From contig JAGTRU010000044.1 in assembly GCA_018261905.1 (NCBI GenBank), positions 1 through 61,567 on the forward strand: DNA of 61,567 nt, in the 5' to 3' direction. Below are positions 27,791 to 36,895 of the stretch, piece after piece. The position numbers and the translations under genes were made by a program. The notes under the pieces are model-generated. The model made no database searches. It had not been told where the DNA came from and worked only from the letters and a program-made list of their open reading frames with translations. This DNA comes from Pseudomonadota bacterium. Its GTDB lineage: Bacteria > Pseudomonadota > Gammaproteobacteria > Burkholderiales > Rhodocyclaceae. The stretch's first letter is position 1. Every line of letters begins with the position of its first letter.

Positions 27791-30088
27791 ATGACTGCCT
27801 ATGCACAAAACACCACCGGCGCCGAAGTGGCGCTCCCCAGCCGCTGGGCGGCTGAAGTCGAGGCAAAACTGGGGCCCGCCGAAAAGACCCAGGCCTGGGT
27901 CGAAATCGATCTCGACGCCCGCCTGAAATTTGCTAGCGGCCTGGTCGTCGTCACCAACCGCCGCCTGCTCGCCTACACGCCGGGCGAAGCGCAGTGGAAC
28001 GCTTGGCCGCTGCACCAGGGTCTGAGCCTCAATCATATCGATCACGCCGGGGTCGGCACGCTGGAGCTGTTCGACGACCAGGGACGCCTCGCCTGCTGGC
28101 GTTACACCCTGGGCCACAACCTGGCCGCGCTGCGCGTCATCGCCGAATTCGAGCTGCACATCACCAGCCTGCGCACCGGTTTGCCGGTCGAGCGCTCGCA
28201 GGACGATTTCTGCCCAAAATGCAAGGCCCCGCTCCCGCCGGGCGAGGACGAATGCCCGATCTGCACGCGCGAAACCACGGTGCCGCCGTCGACCTGGACG
28301 CTCTTCCGGCTCTGGCGCTTCGCCCGCCCCTATCGCTGGAAACTGCTCGCCGGCTTCACGCTGACCCTGTTGTCCACGGCCGCCACGCTGGTCGCGCCCT
28401 ACCTCACCATGCCGCTCATGGACAAGGTGCTGATCCCCTTCCAGAACGGCCAGCCGATCGACTGGAACCTGGTTTCGCTGTATCTCGGCGGCCTGTTCGG
28501 TGCCGCCTTCTTCGCCTGGCTGCTCGGCTGGCTGCGCACCTACATCCTGGCCCTGGTTTCCGAGCGCATCGGCCGCGACCTGCGCACCACCACCTACGAA
28601 CACCTGCTCAACCTGTCGCTGCAATATTTCGGCGGCAAGCGCACCGGCGACCTGATGGCGCGCATCGGCAACGAAACCGACCGCATCAACGTCTTCCTCT
28701 CGCTGCACCTGCTCGATTTCGCCACCGACATCCTGATGATCATCATGACGGCCGGCATCCTCTTCTCGATCAACCACTGGCTGGCCATCGTCACCCTGCT
28801 GCCGCTGCCCTTCATCGGCTACATGATCCATTTCGTGCGCGACAAGCTGCGTACCGGTTTCGAGAAGGTCGACCGGGTCTGGGCCGAAGTCACCAATGTG
28901 CTGGCCGACACCATCCCCGGCATCCGCGTCGTCAAGGCCTTCGCCCAGGAAAAGCGTGAAGCCGAGCGCTTCCGTGAAGCCAACGGCCGCAACCTGGCGA
29001 TGAACGACAAGTTGAACAAGACCTGGTCGCTGTTCTCGCCGACCGTCACCCTGCTCACCGAAGTCGGCCTGCTGGTCGTCTGGGCTTTCGGCATCTGGCA
29101 GATTTCCAAGGGCGACATCACGGTCGGCGTGCTCACCGCCTTCCTCGCCTACATCAGCCGCTTCTACGGCCGCCTCGATTCGATGAGCCGGATCGTCTCG
29201 GTGACGCAGAAGGCGGCGGCCGGCGCCAAGCGCATTTTCGACATTCTCGACCATGTCTCCAGCGTCCCCGAGCCGACCAACCCGGTCCATCTCGGCAAGG
29301 TCGAAGGCCGTCTCGAACTGCGTGGCGCCAGCTTCCGCTACGGCACCCGCGCCGTCACCCGCGACGTCGACCTGATGATCGAACCGGGCGAGATGATCGG
29401 CCTGGTCGGCCATTCCGGTTCGGGCAAATCGACCCTGGTCAACCTCATCTGCCGCTTCTACGACGTCACCGAAGGCGCCGTCTTCATCGACGGCGTCGAT
29501 GTCCGCTCGGTGCCGATCGCCGAATTCCGCCAGAATATCGGCTTGGTGTTGCAGGAGCCCTTTCTCTTCTTCGGCACCATTGCCGAGAATATCGCCTATG
29601 GCAAGCCGGATGCCAGCCGCCAGGAAATCATCGCCGCCGCCCGCGCCGCCCATGCCCACGAATTCATCCTGCGCCTGCCGCACGGCTACGACTCGCTGGT
29701 CGGCGAACGCGGCCAGGGTCTGTCCGGCGGCGAACGCCAGCGTATCTCGATTGCCCGTGCCCTGTTGATCGATCCGAAGATCCTGATCCTCGACGAAGCC
29801 ACCTCCTCGGTCGATACCGAGACCGAGAAGGAAATCCAGAAGGCACTGGATAACCTGGTGCGCGGCCGCACCACCATCGCCATCGCCCACCGCCTGTCCA
29901 CGCTCAGGAAGGCCGACCGGCTGGTCGTCATGGATCGCGGCCGCCTGGTCGAACTGGGCAACCACGACCAGTTGATGGCGGCCGAAGGCCATTACTACAA
30001 GCTTTACCAGGCGCAAGCCCGCAACGTCGATACCGAACCGGAAAACCGTCGGCACATCGAGATGGCCAGCAAGGAAACCACCAAATGA
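27791..30088 (+). CDS. Cyanophycin-locus ABC exporter with N-terminal PH-like domain and zinc ribbon
   Basis: 765 aa from the ATG at 27791. A TATACT box (27779-27784) sits 6 bases before it and there is no Shine-Dalgarno sequence, so the message may be leaderless. Residues about 20-130 look like a small PH-type beta domain (GLVVVTNRRLLAY). A Cys4 zinc ribbon follows (CPKC 141-144, CPIC 155-158). Next comes an ABC-exporter membrane domain (about 185-480), then an NBD with Walker A GHSGSGKST near 540, LSGGERQRIS and ILILDEATSSVD. It overlaps the DUF1854 gene by ATGA and precedes two cphA-type genes. This transporter type is known to accompany cyanophycin genes in betaproteobacteria. Its substrate is unknown. 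Confidence 0.9.
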   Translation: MTAYAQNTTGAEVALPSRWAAEVEAKLGPAEKTQAWVEIDLDARLKFASGLVVVTNRRLLAYTPGEAQWNAWPLHQGLSLNHIDHAGVGTLELFDDQGRLACWRYTLGHNLAALRVIAEFELHITSLRTGLPVERSQDDFCPKCKAPLPPGEDECPICTRETTVPPSTWTLFRLWRFARPYRWKLLAGFTLTLLSTAATLVAPYLTMPLMDKVLIPFQNGQPIDWNLVSLYLGGLFGAAFFAWLLGWLRTYILALVSERIGRDLRTTTYEHLLNLSLQYFGGKRTGDLMARIGNETDRINVFLSLHLLDFATDILMIIMTAGILFSINHWLAIVTLLPLPFIGYMIHFVRDKLRTGFEKVDRVWAEVTNVLADTIPGIRVVKAFAQEKREAERFREANGRNLAMNDKLNKTWSLFSPTVTLLTEVGLLVVWAFGIWQISKGDITVGVLTAFLAYISRFYGRLDSMSRIVSVTQKAAAGAKRIFDILDHVSSVPEPTNPVHLGKVEGRLELRGASFRYGTRAVTRDVDLMIEPGEMIGLVGHSGSGKSTLVNLICRFYDVTEGAVFIDGVDVRSVPIAEFRQNIGLVLQEPFLFFGTIAENIAYGKPDASRQEIIAAARAAHAHEFILRLPHGYDSLVGERGQGLSGGERQRISIARALLIDPKILILDEATSSVDTETEKEIQKALDNLVRGRTTIAIAHRLSTLRKADRLVVMDRGRLVELGNHDQLMAAEGHYYKLYQAQARNVDTEPENRRHIEMASKETTK

Positions 30089-30555
30089 CGATGCCGGAAT
30101 TCACCCTCAAGCGCGACGCTTTCGGCCAACTGGTACTCACCACCCCGGCCGGCGAAACGCACGCCGGCATCATTCCCGTGCGCGCCTTCCCGATTGCTGC
30201 GCCGGACGAAGGCATTGCCCTGGTCAACGCCGAAGGCCACGAAGTCGGCTGGGTCGATCACCTTGCCGACTTGCCGCCGGCCATCGGCCAACTGGTCGAG
30301 GAGGAACTGGCGAGCCGCGAGTTCGTGCCGGAAATCGAGCGCATCCTCGACGTTTCCAGCTTTGCCTGCCCGAGCACCTGGCAGGTCGCCACCAGTCGTG
30401 GTCAGGCGACCCTGATTCTGAAGGGCGAGGAAGACATCCGCCGCCTGTCGCAGACCCGGCTGCTGATCGCCGACACCCACGGCATCCAGTTCCTGATCCG
30501 CGACACCGGGACACTCGACCGACACAGCCGGAAATTGCTCGACCGCTTCCTGTAA
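30085..30555 (+). CDS. DUF1854 family protein of the cyanophycin locus
   Basis: 156 aa, soluble. Features are FTLKRDAFGQLVLTTPAG, the GIIPVRAFPIAAPDEGIALV segment and EVGWVDHLADLP, characteristic of DUF1854. The ATG overlaps the ABC transporter stop, so the two are co-translated and probably form one functional unit. No catalytic motif is evident. Its role in cyanophycin metabolism is known only by association. Confidence 0.87.
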   Translation: MTMPEFTLKRDAFGQLVLTTPAGETHAGIIPVRAFPIAAPDEGIALVNAEGHEVGWVDHLADLPPAIGQLVEEELASREFVPEIERILDVSSFACPSTWQVATSRGQATLILKGEEDIRRLSQTRLLIADTHGIQFLIRDTGTLDRHSRKLLDRFL

Positions 30556-30677
30556 CGGCGGGTAGCGAACTGTGACATTATTTTGTCGCCAGTCAGCCAC
30601 GGGCCGCGGAAAGCGTTAATAATTCCAGTTGCCCCATAACTATTACCAACAGCGAGATGGAGCTGGGCGAATCTAGC

Positions 30678-32897
30678 ATGAAGAAAAAAGACATTATCAT
30701 TCGGGACATCATTCCCCTGCGTGGCCCGAACATCTGGACGTATCGCCCGGTGCTCGAAGCCTGGGTCGATATCGGCGAACTCGAGGATTACCCGACCAAC
30801 AAGATTCCCGGCTTTTACCAGCGGCTGTCGACCTGGCTGCCCTCGCTGATCGAACATCGCTGCAGCTACGAGGAACGCGGCGGTTTCCTGCGCCGGGTCG
30901 AGGAAGGCACCTGGGCCGGCCACGTCCTCGAACACGTCACCCTCGAACTGCAAAATCTCGCCGGTCTTCCCGGCGGCTTCGGCAAGGCGCGCGAGACCTC
31001 GGAACGCGGCGTCTACAAGGTCGCCGTCCGCGCCTGGCACGAGGAAGTCACCCGTGCCGCGCTGGACCGGGCCCGCGAGCTGATCATGGCGGCCATCAAC
31101 GACACTCCGTTCGATGTCGCCGCCACCGTCGAGGAACTCGGCGAAATGGTCGATTCCAAGTGTCTCGGCCCATCGACCGCGAGCATCGTCGATGCCGCCG
31201 ACGACCGCGATATCCCGACCATCCGCCTGCTCGACGACGGCAACCTGGTGCAGATCGGCTACGCCGCCGCCATGCGCCGCATCTGGACGGCCGAAACCGA
31301 CCGCACCAGCGCCATCGCCGAAACCATTTCGCGCGACAAGGACCTCACCAAGTCGCTGCTCGAATCCTGCGGCGTGCCGATTCCCGAAGGCCGCGACGTC
31401 AAGAGCGCCGAAGATGCCTGGGATGCCGCCGAAGACATCGGTCTGCCGGTCTGCGTCAAGCCGGTGGACGGCAACCACGGCCGCGGCGTCTTCATCGACG
31501 TCAAGACCAAGGTCGAAGTCGAGAAGGCCTATGCCATCGCCTTGCAGGAAGGCAGCGGCGTCCTCGTCGAGCGCTCCATCCCGGGTACCGAACACCGTCT
31601 GCTGGTGGTTGGAGGCAAGCTGGTCGCCGCCAATCGCGGCGACATGGTAATGGTCACCGGCGACGGCAAATCGACCATCCGCGAACTGATCGAAAGCCAG
31701 ATCAATTGCGACCCGCGGCGTGGCCCGACCGAGCTGCATCCGCTCTCCAACATCCGCATCGACTCGGCGGCGCGCATGGAACTGGCGCGCCAGCATCTCG
31801 ACCCCGACTCGATCCCGGCCGACGAACGCGAAGTGCTGATCCAGCGCAACGCCAACCACGCTTTCGACGTCACCGACGAAGTGCATCCGGAAACGGCCGC
31901 CCTGGCCGCCCTGGCCGCCCGCGTCATCGGCCTCGACATCGCCGGCATCGACCTGGTCTGCGAAGACATCTCGAAACCGCTCGGCGCCCAGCGTGGCGCC
32001 ATCGTCGAAGTCAATGCCGGCCCCAGCCTGCTGATGCACCTCAAACCGGGCATCGGCAAGCCGCGTCCGGTCGGCAAGGCGATTGTCGACAACCTCTTCG
32101 GCAAGAACGAAACCGGCCGCGTGCCGCTGGTTGGCGTCACCGGCACCCGCGGCAAGACCGCCGTCGCCAAGCTGGTCGCCCACCTCATCTACATGTCGGG
32201 CAAGCATGTCGGCCTGGCCTGCAGCGACGGCGTCCATCTCGACCGCCGCCACGTGCAGAAGAGCGACGCCGCCAATTGGACGGCCGGCCATCGTCTGCTG
32301 CTCAACCGTGCCGTCGAGGCCGCCGTCATCGAGAACGGCGCCCGTACCATCCTCGGCGAGGGGCTGCCCTACGACCGTTGCCAGGTCGGCATCGTCACCA
32401 ATATCGACGCCGCAGCGGAAGATCTTTCGCGCTGGGACGTGCAGGCGGATGGCGGCGAGTACTTCACCACCTTCCGCAACACCTACCGGACGCAGATCGA
32501 CGTCGTGCTGAAGAACGGCTATGCGGTGCTCAATGCCGCCGATGAGACGGTCGCCGAACTGGCCCGCTATTCCGACGGCGAGGTCATCTTCTTCGCTGCC
32601 GATCCGGCCTGCCCGGCCATGGCCGCCCATCTCGCCGAAGGCAAGCGCGGCGTCTTCGTGCGCGACGGGCGCATCACGCTGGCCACCGGTGGCAACGAAA
32701 TCCGTCTTTGCCGCCTCGGCGATGTGCCGTTGATCGGCAAAGCCAAGGAAGCCACCACCATTGCCAACGTGCTGGCGGCGGTCGCCGCCGGCTGGGCGCT
32801 CGGCCTGACCCAGGAAGTCATCGGCACGGCAATCAAGACCTTCGGCCTGGCCCTGCCCGACCCCTCCGCCCTGCAGTTGCTAACTGCCCGCAAATAA
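30678..32897 (+). CDS. Cyanophycin synthetase-like protein, C-terminally short (CphA')
   Basis: 739 aa from the ATG at 30678; an in-frame ATG seven codons earlier is less likely. It has an N-terminal domain (about 1-160), an ATP-grasp domain (KPVDGNHGRGVFIDV, then ILVERSIPGTEHR-like and IVEVNAGPSLLMHL motifs) and a Mur-ligase-like domain with P-loop GTRGKT at 489-494. After the P-loop only about 250 residues remain, against 380 in the next gene, so the C-terminal Mur lobe (the DYGHNPDA region) is absent. The frame is otherwise intact, so this looks like a natural short paralogue rather than a recent break. It may be regulatory or need its partner. Confidence 0.9.
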   Translation: MKKKDIIIRDIIPLRGPNIWTYRPVLEAWVDIGELEDYPTNKIPGFYQRLSTWLPSLIEHRCSYEERGGFLRRVEEGTWAGHVLEHVTLELQNLAGLPGGFGKARETSERGVYKVAVRAWHEEVTRAALDRARELIMAAINDTPFDVAATVEELGEMVDSKCLGPSTASIVDAADDRDIPTIRLLDDGNLVQIGYAAAMRRIWTAETDRTSAIAETISRDKDLTKSLLESCGVPIPEGRDVKSAEDAWDAAEDIGLPVCVKPVDGNHGRGVFIDVKTKVEVEKAYAIALQEGSGVLVERSIPGTEHRLLVVGGKLVAANRGDMVMVTGDGKSTIRELIESQINCDPRRGPTELHPLSNIRIDSAARMELARQHLDPDSIPADEREVLIQRNANHAFDVTDEVHPETAALAALAARVIGLDIAGIDLVCEDISKPLGAQRGAIVEVNAGPSLLMHLKPGIGKPRPVGKAIVDNLFGKNETGRVPLVGVTGTRGKTAVAKLVAHLIYMSGKHVGLACSDGVHLDRRHVQKSDAANWTAGHRLLLNRAVEAAVIENGARTILGEGLPYDRCQVGIVTNIDAAAEDLSRWDVQADGGEYFTTFRNTYRTQIDVVLKNGYAVLNAADETVAELARYSDGEVIFFAADPACPAMAAHLAEGKRGVFVRDGRITLATGGNEIRLCRLGDVPLIGKAKEATTIANVLAAVAAGWALGLTQEVIGTAIKTFGLALPDPSALQLLTARK

Positions 32898-32913
32898 CAA
32901 GGATTCAGCGTTC

Positions 32914-35487
32914 ATGGATGTCTCCCGTATTCGCGCCCTGCGCGGCCCCAACCTGTGGAGCCGCCACACCGCCATTCAAGCCATCGTCACCTGTGAAGGC
33001 GACGAATGCGCCATCGCCGACCTGGCCAATTTCGAACCCCGCCTGCGCGAGCGTTTTCCCGCCCTCGGCGACCTGATTCCGGCCGATCACCTCGACACCG
33101 TCTCGATGGCCCACGCCCTCGAGTTCGCCGCCCTCGGCCTGCAGGCCCAGGCCGGCTGCCCGGTGACCTTCAGCCGGACGGCCCAGACGCTGGATACCGG
33201 CGTCTACCAGGTGGTCGTCGAATACACCGAGGAAGAAGTCGGTCGCCTGGCTTTCGAACGCGCCGAACAACTCTGCCTGGCGGCGCTCAACGACACGCCT
33301 TTCGACCTCGACGCCGTGCTCAAGGAATTGCGCGAACTCGATGAAGACATCCGTCTCGGCCCGTCGACCGGCGCCATCGTCGCCGCCGCCACGGCGCGCG
33401 GCATTCCCTATCGCCGCCTGACCCAGGGCAGCCTGGTGCAGTTCGGCTGGGGCAGCAAGCAAAAACGCATCCAGGCCGCCGAAACCAGTTTCACCAGCGC
33501 CATCGGCGAGGCCATCGCGCAGGACAAGGAACTGACCAAGAACCTGCTGCACGCCGCCGGCGTTGCCGTGCCGCTCGGCCGGCCGGTCGAGAATGCCGAC
33601 GATGCCTGGGCCGCCGCCCGGGAAATCGGCCTGCCGGTCGTCGTCAAGCCGCGCGACGGCAACCAGGGCAAGGGCATTTCGGTCAATCTTTCCAGCGAAG
33701 AACAGGTTCGCCGCGCCTTCGCCGTCGCCGAGGAATTCCGCGACGACATCATGGTCGAGAAATACCTGCCCGGCCACGATTACCGCCTGCTGGTCATCGG
33801 CGACAAGCTGATCGCCGCCGCCCGGCGCGATCCGCCGCTGGTCATCGGTGACGGCACGCACACCGTGCGCGAACTGGTCGACATCGTCAATCGCGACCCG
33901 CGCCGCTCCGACGGTCACGCCACCTCGCTGACCAAGATCCGCTTCGACGACATCGCCCTCGCCCGCCTCGCCGAGCAGGGCTACAACGCCGATTCCGTGC
34001 CGCCGCGCGGCACCCGCGTCGTGCTGCGCAACAATGCCAACCTGTCCACCGGCGGCAGCGCCACCGACGTCACCGACGACGTGCACCCGGAACTCGCCGC
34101 CTGCGCCGTCGCCGCCGCCCAGACCGTCGGCCTCGACATCTGCGGCATCGACGTCGTCTGCGACACCATGTTGAAACCGCTCGAAGACCAGGGCGGCGGC
34201 ATCGTCGAATGCAACGCCGCGCCCGGCCTGCGCATGCACCTCGATCCCTCCTTCGGCAAGGGCCGCCCGGTTGGCGAAGCGATCGTGAACATGATGTTCC
34301 CGGACGGCGACAACGCCCGCATCCCGGTCGTCGCGATCGCCGGCACCAACGGCAAGACCACCACCAGCCGCCTGATCGGCCGCATTTTCGAGGCCCACGG
34401 CCTGCGCGTCGGCATGACCAGCACCGACGGTGTCTATATCGAAGGCCGCCGCACCGACGACGGCGACTGTTCCGGCCCGCGCAGCGCCCGCAACGTGCTG
34501 CTGCACCCGGACGTCGACGCCGCCGTGTTCGAAACCGCCCGTGGCGGCGTGCTGCGCGAAGGTCTCGGCTTCGACATATGCGATGTCGCGGTGATCACCA
34601 ATATCGGCCTCGGCGACCACCTCGGCCTCAATTACATCACGACGGTGGACGAACTGGCCGTGGTCAAGCGCGTCATCGTCGAAAACGTCGCCCCCAAGGG
34701 CACCGCCGTGCTCAACGCTGCCGACCCGGTGGTCGCCGCGATGGCCCATCACTGCCACGGCCATATCATCTTCTTCGCCCGCGACCGCATGAACCCGGTG
34801 CTCGCCACCCATCTCGCCCAGGGCAAGCGCGTCGTCTATGTCGAACGCGACGCCATCATCTGCGGCGAAGGCCGCAAGAAACACCGCATTCCCTTCGCCA
34901 ACATCCCGCTGACCCGCAACGGCAGCATCGGCTTCCAGGTGGAGAACGCCATGGCCGCCGCCGCCACCGGCTGGGCGCTGGGTTATGCCTGGGAAGTCAT
35001 CGAAAAAGCGCTGGCCAATTTCGTCAGCGATGCGGCGACCGCCCCCGGCCGCTTCAATGTCTTCGACTACAAGGGCGCCACCCTGATCGCCGACTACGGC
35101 CACAATCCGGACGCCATCCAGGCCCTGGTCAACGGCATCGAAAACATGCCGGCAGTACGCCGCTCGGTGGTCATCAGCGGGGCCGGCGACCGCCGTGACG
35201 ACGATATCCGCCAGCAAACGGAAATCCTCGGTGAGGCTTTCGACGAAGTCATCCTTTACCAGGATGCCTGCCAGCGTGGCCGCCAGGACGGCGAGGTCAT
35301 CGCCCTGCTGCGCGAAGGCCTGGCCAATGCCAGCCGGACCAAGCAGATCGATGCCATCACCGGCGAATTCCTGGCCATCGATACGGCACTGGAACGCCTG
35401 CGTCCGGGCGATCTCAGCCTGATCCTCATCGACCAGGTCGAGGAAGCCCTCGCCCACATCGCCAAACGGATTGCCGAAGCCGCCTGA
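32914..35487 (+). CDS. cphA: Cyanophycin synthetase
   Basis: 857 aa, full length. It polymerises Asp and Arg into multi-L-arginyl-poly-L-aspartate, a nitrogen store. It has an N-domain, an ATP-grasp domain (KPRDGNQGKGISVNL, then MVEKYLPGHDYRLLVIGDKL and IVECNAAPGLRMHL), a Mur-ligase P-loop GTNGKTTT at 477-484 and the C-terminal lobe with LIADYGHNPDAIQALVNGI. It starts 16 bases after the short paralogue. No cyanophycinase gene is in the window, so breakdown must be encoded elsewhere. Confidence 0.96.
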   Translation: MDVSRIRALRGPNLWSRHTAIQAIVTCEGDECAIADLANFEPRLRERFPALGDLIPADHLDTVSMAHALEFAALGLQAQAGCPVTFSRTAQTLDTGVYQVVVEYTEEEVGRLAFERAEQLCLAALNDTPFDLDAVLKELRELDEDIRLGPSTGAIVAAATARGIPYRRLTQGSLVQFGWGSKQKRIQAAETSFTSAIGEAIAQDKELTKNLLHAAGVAVPLGRPVENADDAWAAAREIGLPVVVKPRDGNQGKGISVNLSSEEQVRRAFAVAEEFRDDIMVEKYLPGHDYRLLVIGDKLIAAARRDPPLVIGDGTHTVRELVDIVNRDPRRSDGHATSLTKIRFDDIALARLAEQGYNADSVPPRGTRVVLRNNANLSTGGSATDVTDDVHPELAACAVAAAQTVGLDICGIDVVCDTMLKPLEDQGGGIVECNAAPGLRMHLDPSFGKGRPVGEAIVNMMFPDGDNARIPVVAIAGTNGKTTTSRLIGRIFEAHGLRVGMTSTDGVYIEGRRTDDGDCSGPRSARNVLLHPDVDAAVFETARGGVLREGLGFDICDVAVITNIGLGDHLGLNYITTVDELAVVKRVIVENVAPKGTAVLNAADPVVAAMAHHCHGHIIFFARDRMNPVLATHLAQGKRVVYVERDAIICGEGRKKHRIPFANIPLTRNGSIGFQVENAMAAAATGWALGYAWEVIEKALANFVSDAATAPGRFNVFDYKGATLIADYGHNPDAIQALVNGIENMPAVRRSVVISGAGDRRDDDIRQQTEILGEAFDEVILYQDACQRGRQDGEVIALLREGLANASRTKQIDAITGEFLAIDTALERLRPGDLSLILIDQVEEALAHIAKRIAEAA

Positions 35488-35508
35488 GGCGAATTCCCGA
35501 GCAAGTAA

Positions 35509-35556
35509 CCGGGTTGCCCTCGCCGCCATCGGCAGCGACGGCAACCCGGCGTTTTT
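35509..35556 (+). terminator. Terminator of the cyanophycin locus
   Basis: A 10-bp stem (CCGGGTTGCC with its complement) around a 21-base loop, followed by GTTTTT. Confidence 0.8.
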
Positions 35557-35626
35557 CTAACAGCCCTTGTCCATTGGCAAGCCGCACAACGCGCATTAGG
35601 ATGCCGGTTCGCTCCAGAAACAGATC

Positions 35627-36391
35627 ATGACCCAAAACACCAAGCTCACCGCCGGCAAAGTATGGCTGGTCGGCGCCGGCCCCGGCGATCCCGATCTATT
35701 GACGGTCAAGGCCGCCCGCCTGATCGGCCAGGCCGACGCCATCGTCTACGACCACCTGGTCGGCGACGGCGTGATGCTCCTGACGCGAACCGATGCCCGC
35801 CGCATCTACGTCGGCAAGCAGGCCTCGAAACACAGCATGAAGCAGGAGGCGATCAACCAGTTGCTGGTCGACCTGGCCGGCGAAGGTCTCTCCGTAGTGC
35901 GCCTGAAGGGTGGCGACCCGTTCATTTTCGGACGCGGCGGCGAGGAACTGGAAATTCTTGAAGCCTCCGGCATCCCGTTCGAAGTCGTTCCCGGCGTTAC
36001 CGCCGCAGCCGGCTGCGCCGCCTATGCCGGCTTCCCGCTGACCCACCGCGAGCATGCCCAGTCGGTGATTTTCGTTACCGGCCACCTCAAGGACGGCAGC
36101 GTGAACCTCGACTGGCACGCCCTCGCCCGCCCCGGCCAGACCGTCGTTTTCTACATGGGCATCGGCGCCGCCGAAAAAATCTGCCAGCAGATGATCCGCC
36201 ACGGCCTGCCGGCCAAGACCCCGGCCGCGGTCATCCGTAACGGCACCCTGACCAGCCAGCAGACCCTGCTGGCGACGCTCGGCACCCTGCCCGAGCGGAT
36301 CGTCGAATCCGACATCAAGCCGCCGGCGCTGATCGTCGTCGGCAGCGTCGTCGGGCTGCACAAAAAACTCAACTGGTTCGAGAAATCATGA
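35627..36391 (+). CDS. cobA: Uroporphyrinogen-III C-methyltransferase
   Basis: 254 aa, a stand-alone SUMT. It makes precorrin-2 for siroheme or B12. Motifs are VWLVGAGPGDPDLLTVKAARLI, VRLKGGDPFIFGRGGEE, VVPGVTAAAGCAAYAGFPLTHR and the C-terminal PPALIVVGSVVGLH. No CysG dehydrogenase/chelatase domain is attached. The stop overlaps the next gene by ATGA. Whether it serves siroheme or cobalamin cannot be told from the neighbours. Confidence 0.95.
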   Translation: MTQNTKLTAGKVWLVGAGPGDPDLLTVKAARLIGQADAIVYDHLVGDGVMLLTRTDARRIYVGKQASKHSMKQEAINQLLVDLAGEGLSVVRLKGGDPFIFGRGGEELEILEASGIPFEVVPGVTAAAGCAAYAGFPLTHREHAQSVIFVTGHLKDGSVNLDWHALARPGQTVVFYMGIGAAEKICQQMIRHGLPAKTPAAVIRNGTLTSQQTLLATLGTLPERIVESDIKPPALIVVGSVVGLHKKLNWFEKS

Positions 36392-36789
36392 AAAAACTGC
36401 TCTGTCTGCTTGCCCTCTGCTTCGCCGCGTCGGCCCAGGCCTATTCGGTCAAGGAATTACGCGAAGATTGTCAGGCCGCCGACGAATCGTTGGTCCAGAA
36501 AAAGAGCACCGACGCCAACGACGCGACGAAGAGCGCCCGCTGCATTTCCTACGTCTCCGGCTTTGCCGACGGTTACGCCGTCAGCGATTACCTGGCCGAC
36601 AAGGTCGGGGTCAAGCTCAATGCCTTCTGCCTGCCCCACGAACCCGATCTCGCCGCCCGTCTGGTGCGCGCCGTCCTCGCCCATCTCGAACACTTGCCCC
36701 CGAATCCGAGCGGCAGCACGGCCATGTTGGTCGCCAGTGCCCTGGGAAAATCATTTTCCTGCCCTGATTCACTTGAATCCAAGAAGTGA
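36388..36789 (+). CDS. Rap1a/Tai-like small exported protein
   Basis: 133 aa with a signal peptide (LLCLLALCFAASAQA). The mature part has the Rap1a/Tai-type pattern: LREDCQAADE, ARCISYVSGFADGY, FCLPHEPDLAARLVRAVLAHLE, and a late Cys (FSCPDSL), giving four Cys that probably form two disulfides. Rap1a-type proteins neutralise type VI amidase effectors in Serratia. No effector or T6SS gene is here, so immunity is only a family-level suggestion. Confidence 0.75.
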   Translation: MKKLLCLLALCFAASAQAYSVKELREDCQAADESLVQKKSTDANDATKSARCISYVSGFADGYAVSDYLADKVGVKLNAFCLPHEPDLAARLVRAVLAHLEHLPPNPSGSTAMLVASALGKSFSCPDSLESKK

Positions 36790-36814
36790 TTCAGGGATAA
36801 TCCGGCCTCCATTC

Positions 36815-36895
36815 GCCCCGATGGCGGAATCGGTAGACGCAGCGGATTCAAAATCCGCCGCCGAAAGGTGTGCCAGTTCGAGTCTGGCTCGGGTT
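36815..36895 (+). tRNA. tRNA-Leu (anticodon CAA) with an abnormal 3' acceptor strand
   Basis: The body is clear: acceptor 5' strand GCCCCGA (36815-36821), D arm with GGTAGACGC, anticodon stem GCGGA/TCCGC around TTCAAAA, a long variable arm typical of Leu, and T arm GCCAG-TTCGAGT-CTGGC (36872-36888). The 3' acceptor strand, however, reads TCGGGTT. The second pair is a C-T mismatch, the first is G-U, and no CCA follows; GCACC appears 12 bases late at 36906-36910. It may be a degenerate or interrupted copy. Confidence 0.75.

Noticed and set aside
27497..30055. 852-codon minus-strand frame over the ABC exporter
   Set aside because: Crosses rluE and the exporter. Sequence is Gln/Asp/Val-rich shadow and has no ribosome site.
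30402..35544. Two very long minus-strand frames (742 and 879 codons) over the cphA pair
   Set aside because: Antisense shadows of two recognised ATP-grasp/Mur-ligase proteins; compositional bias only.
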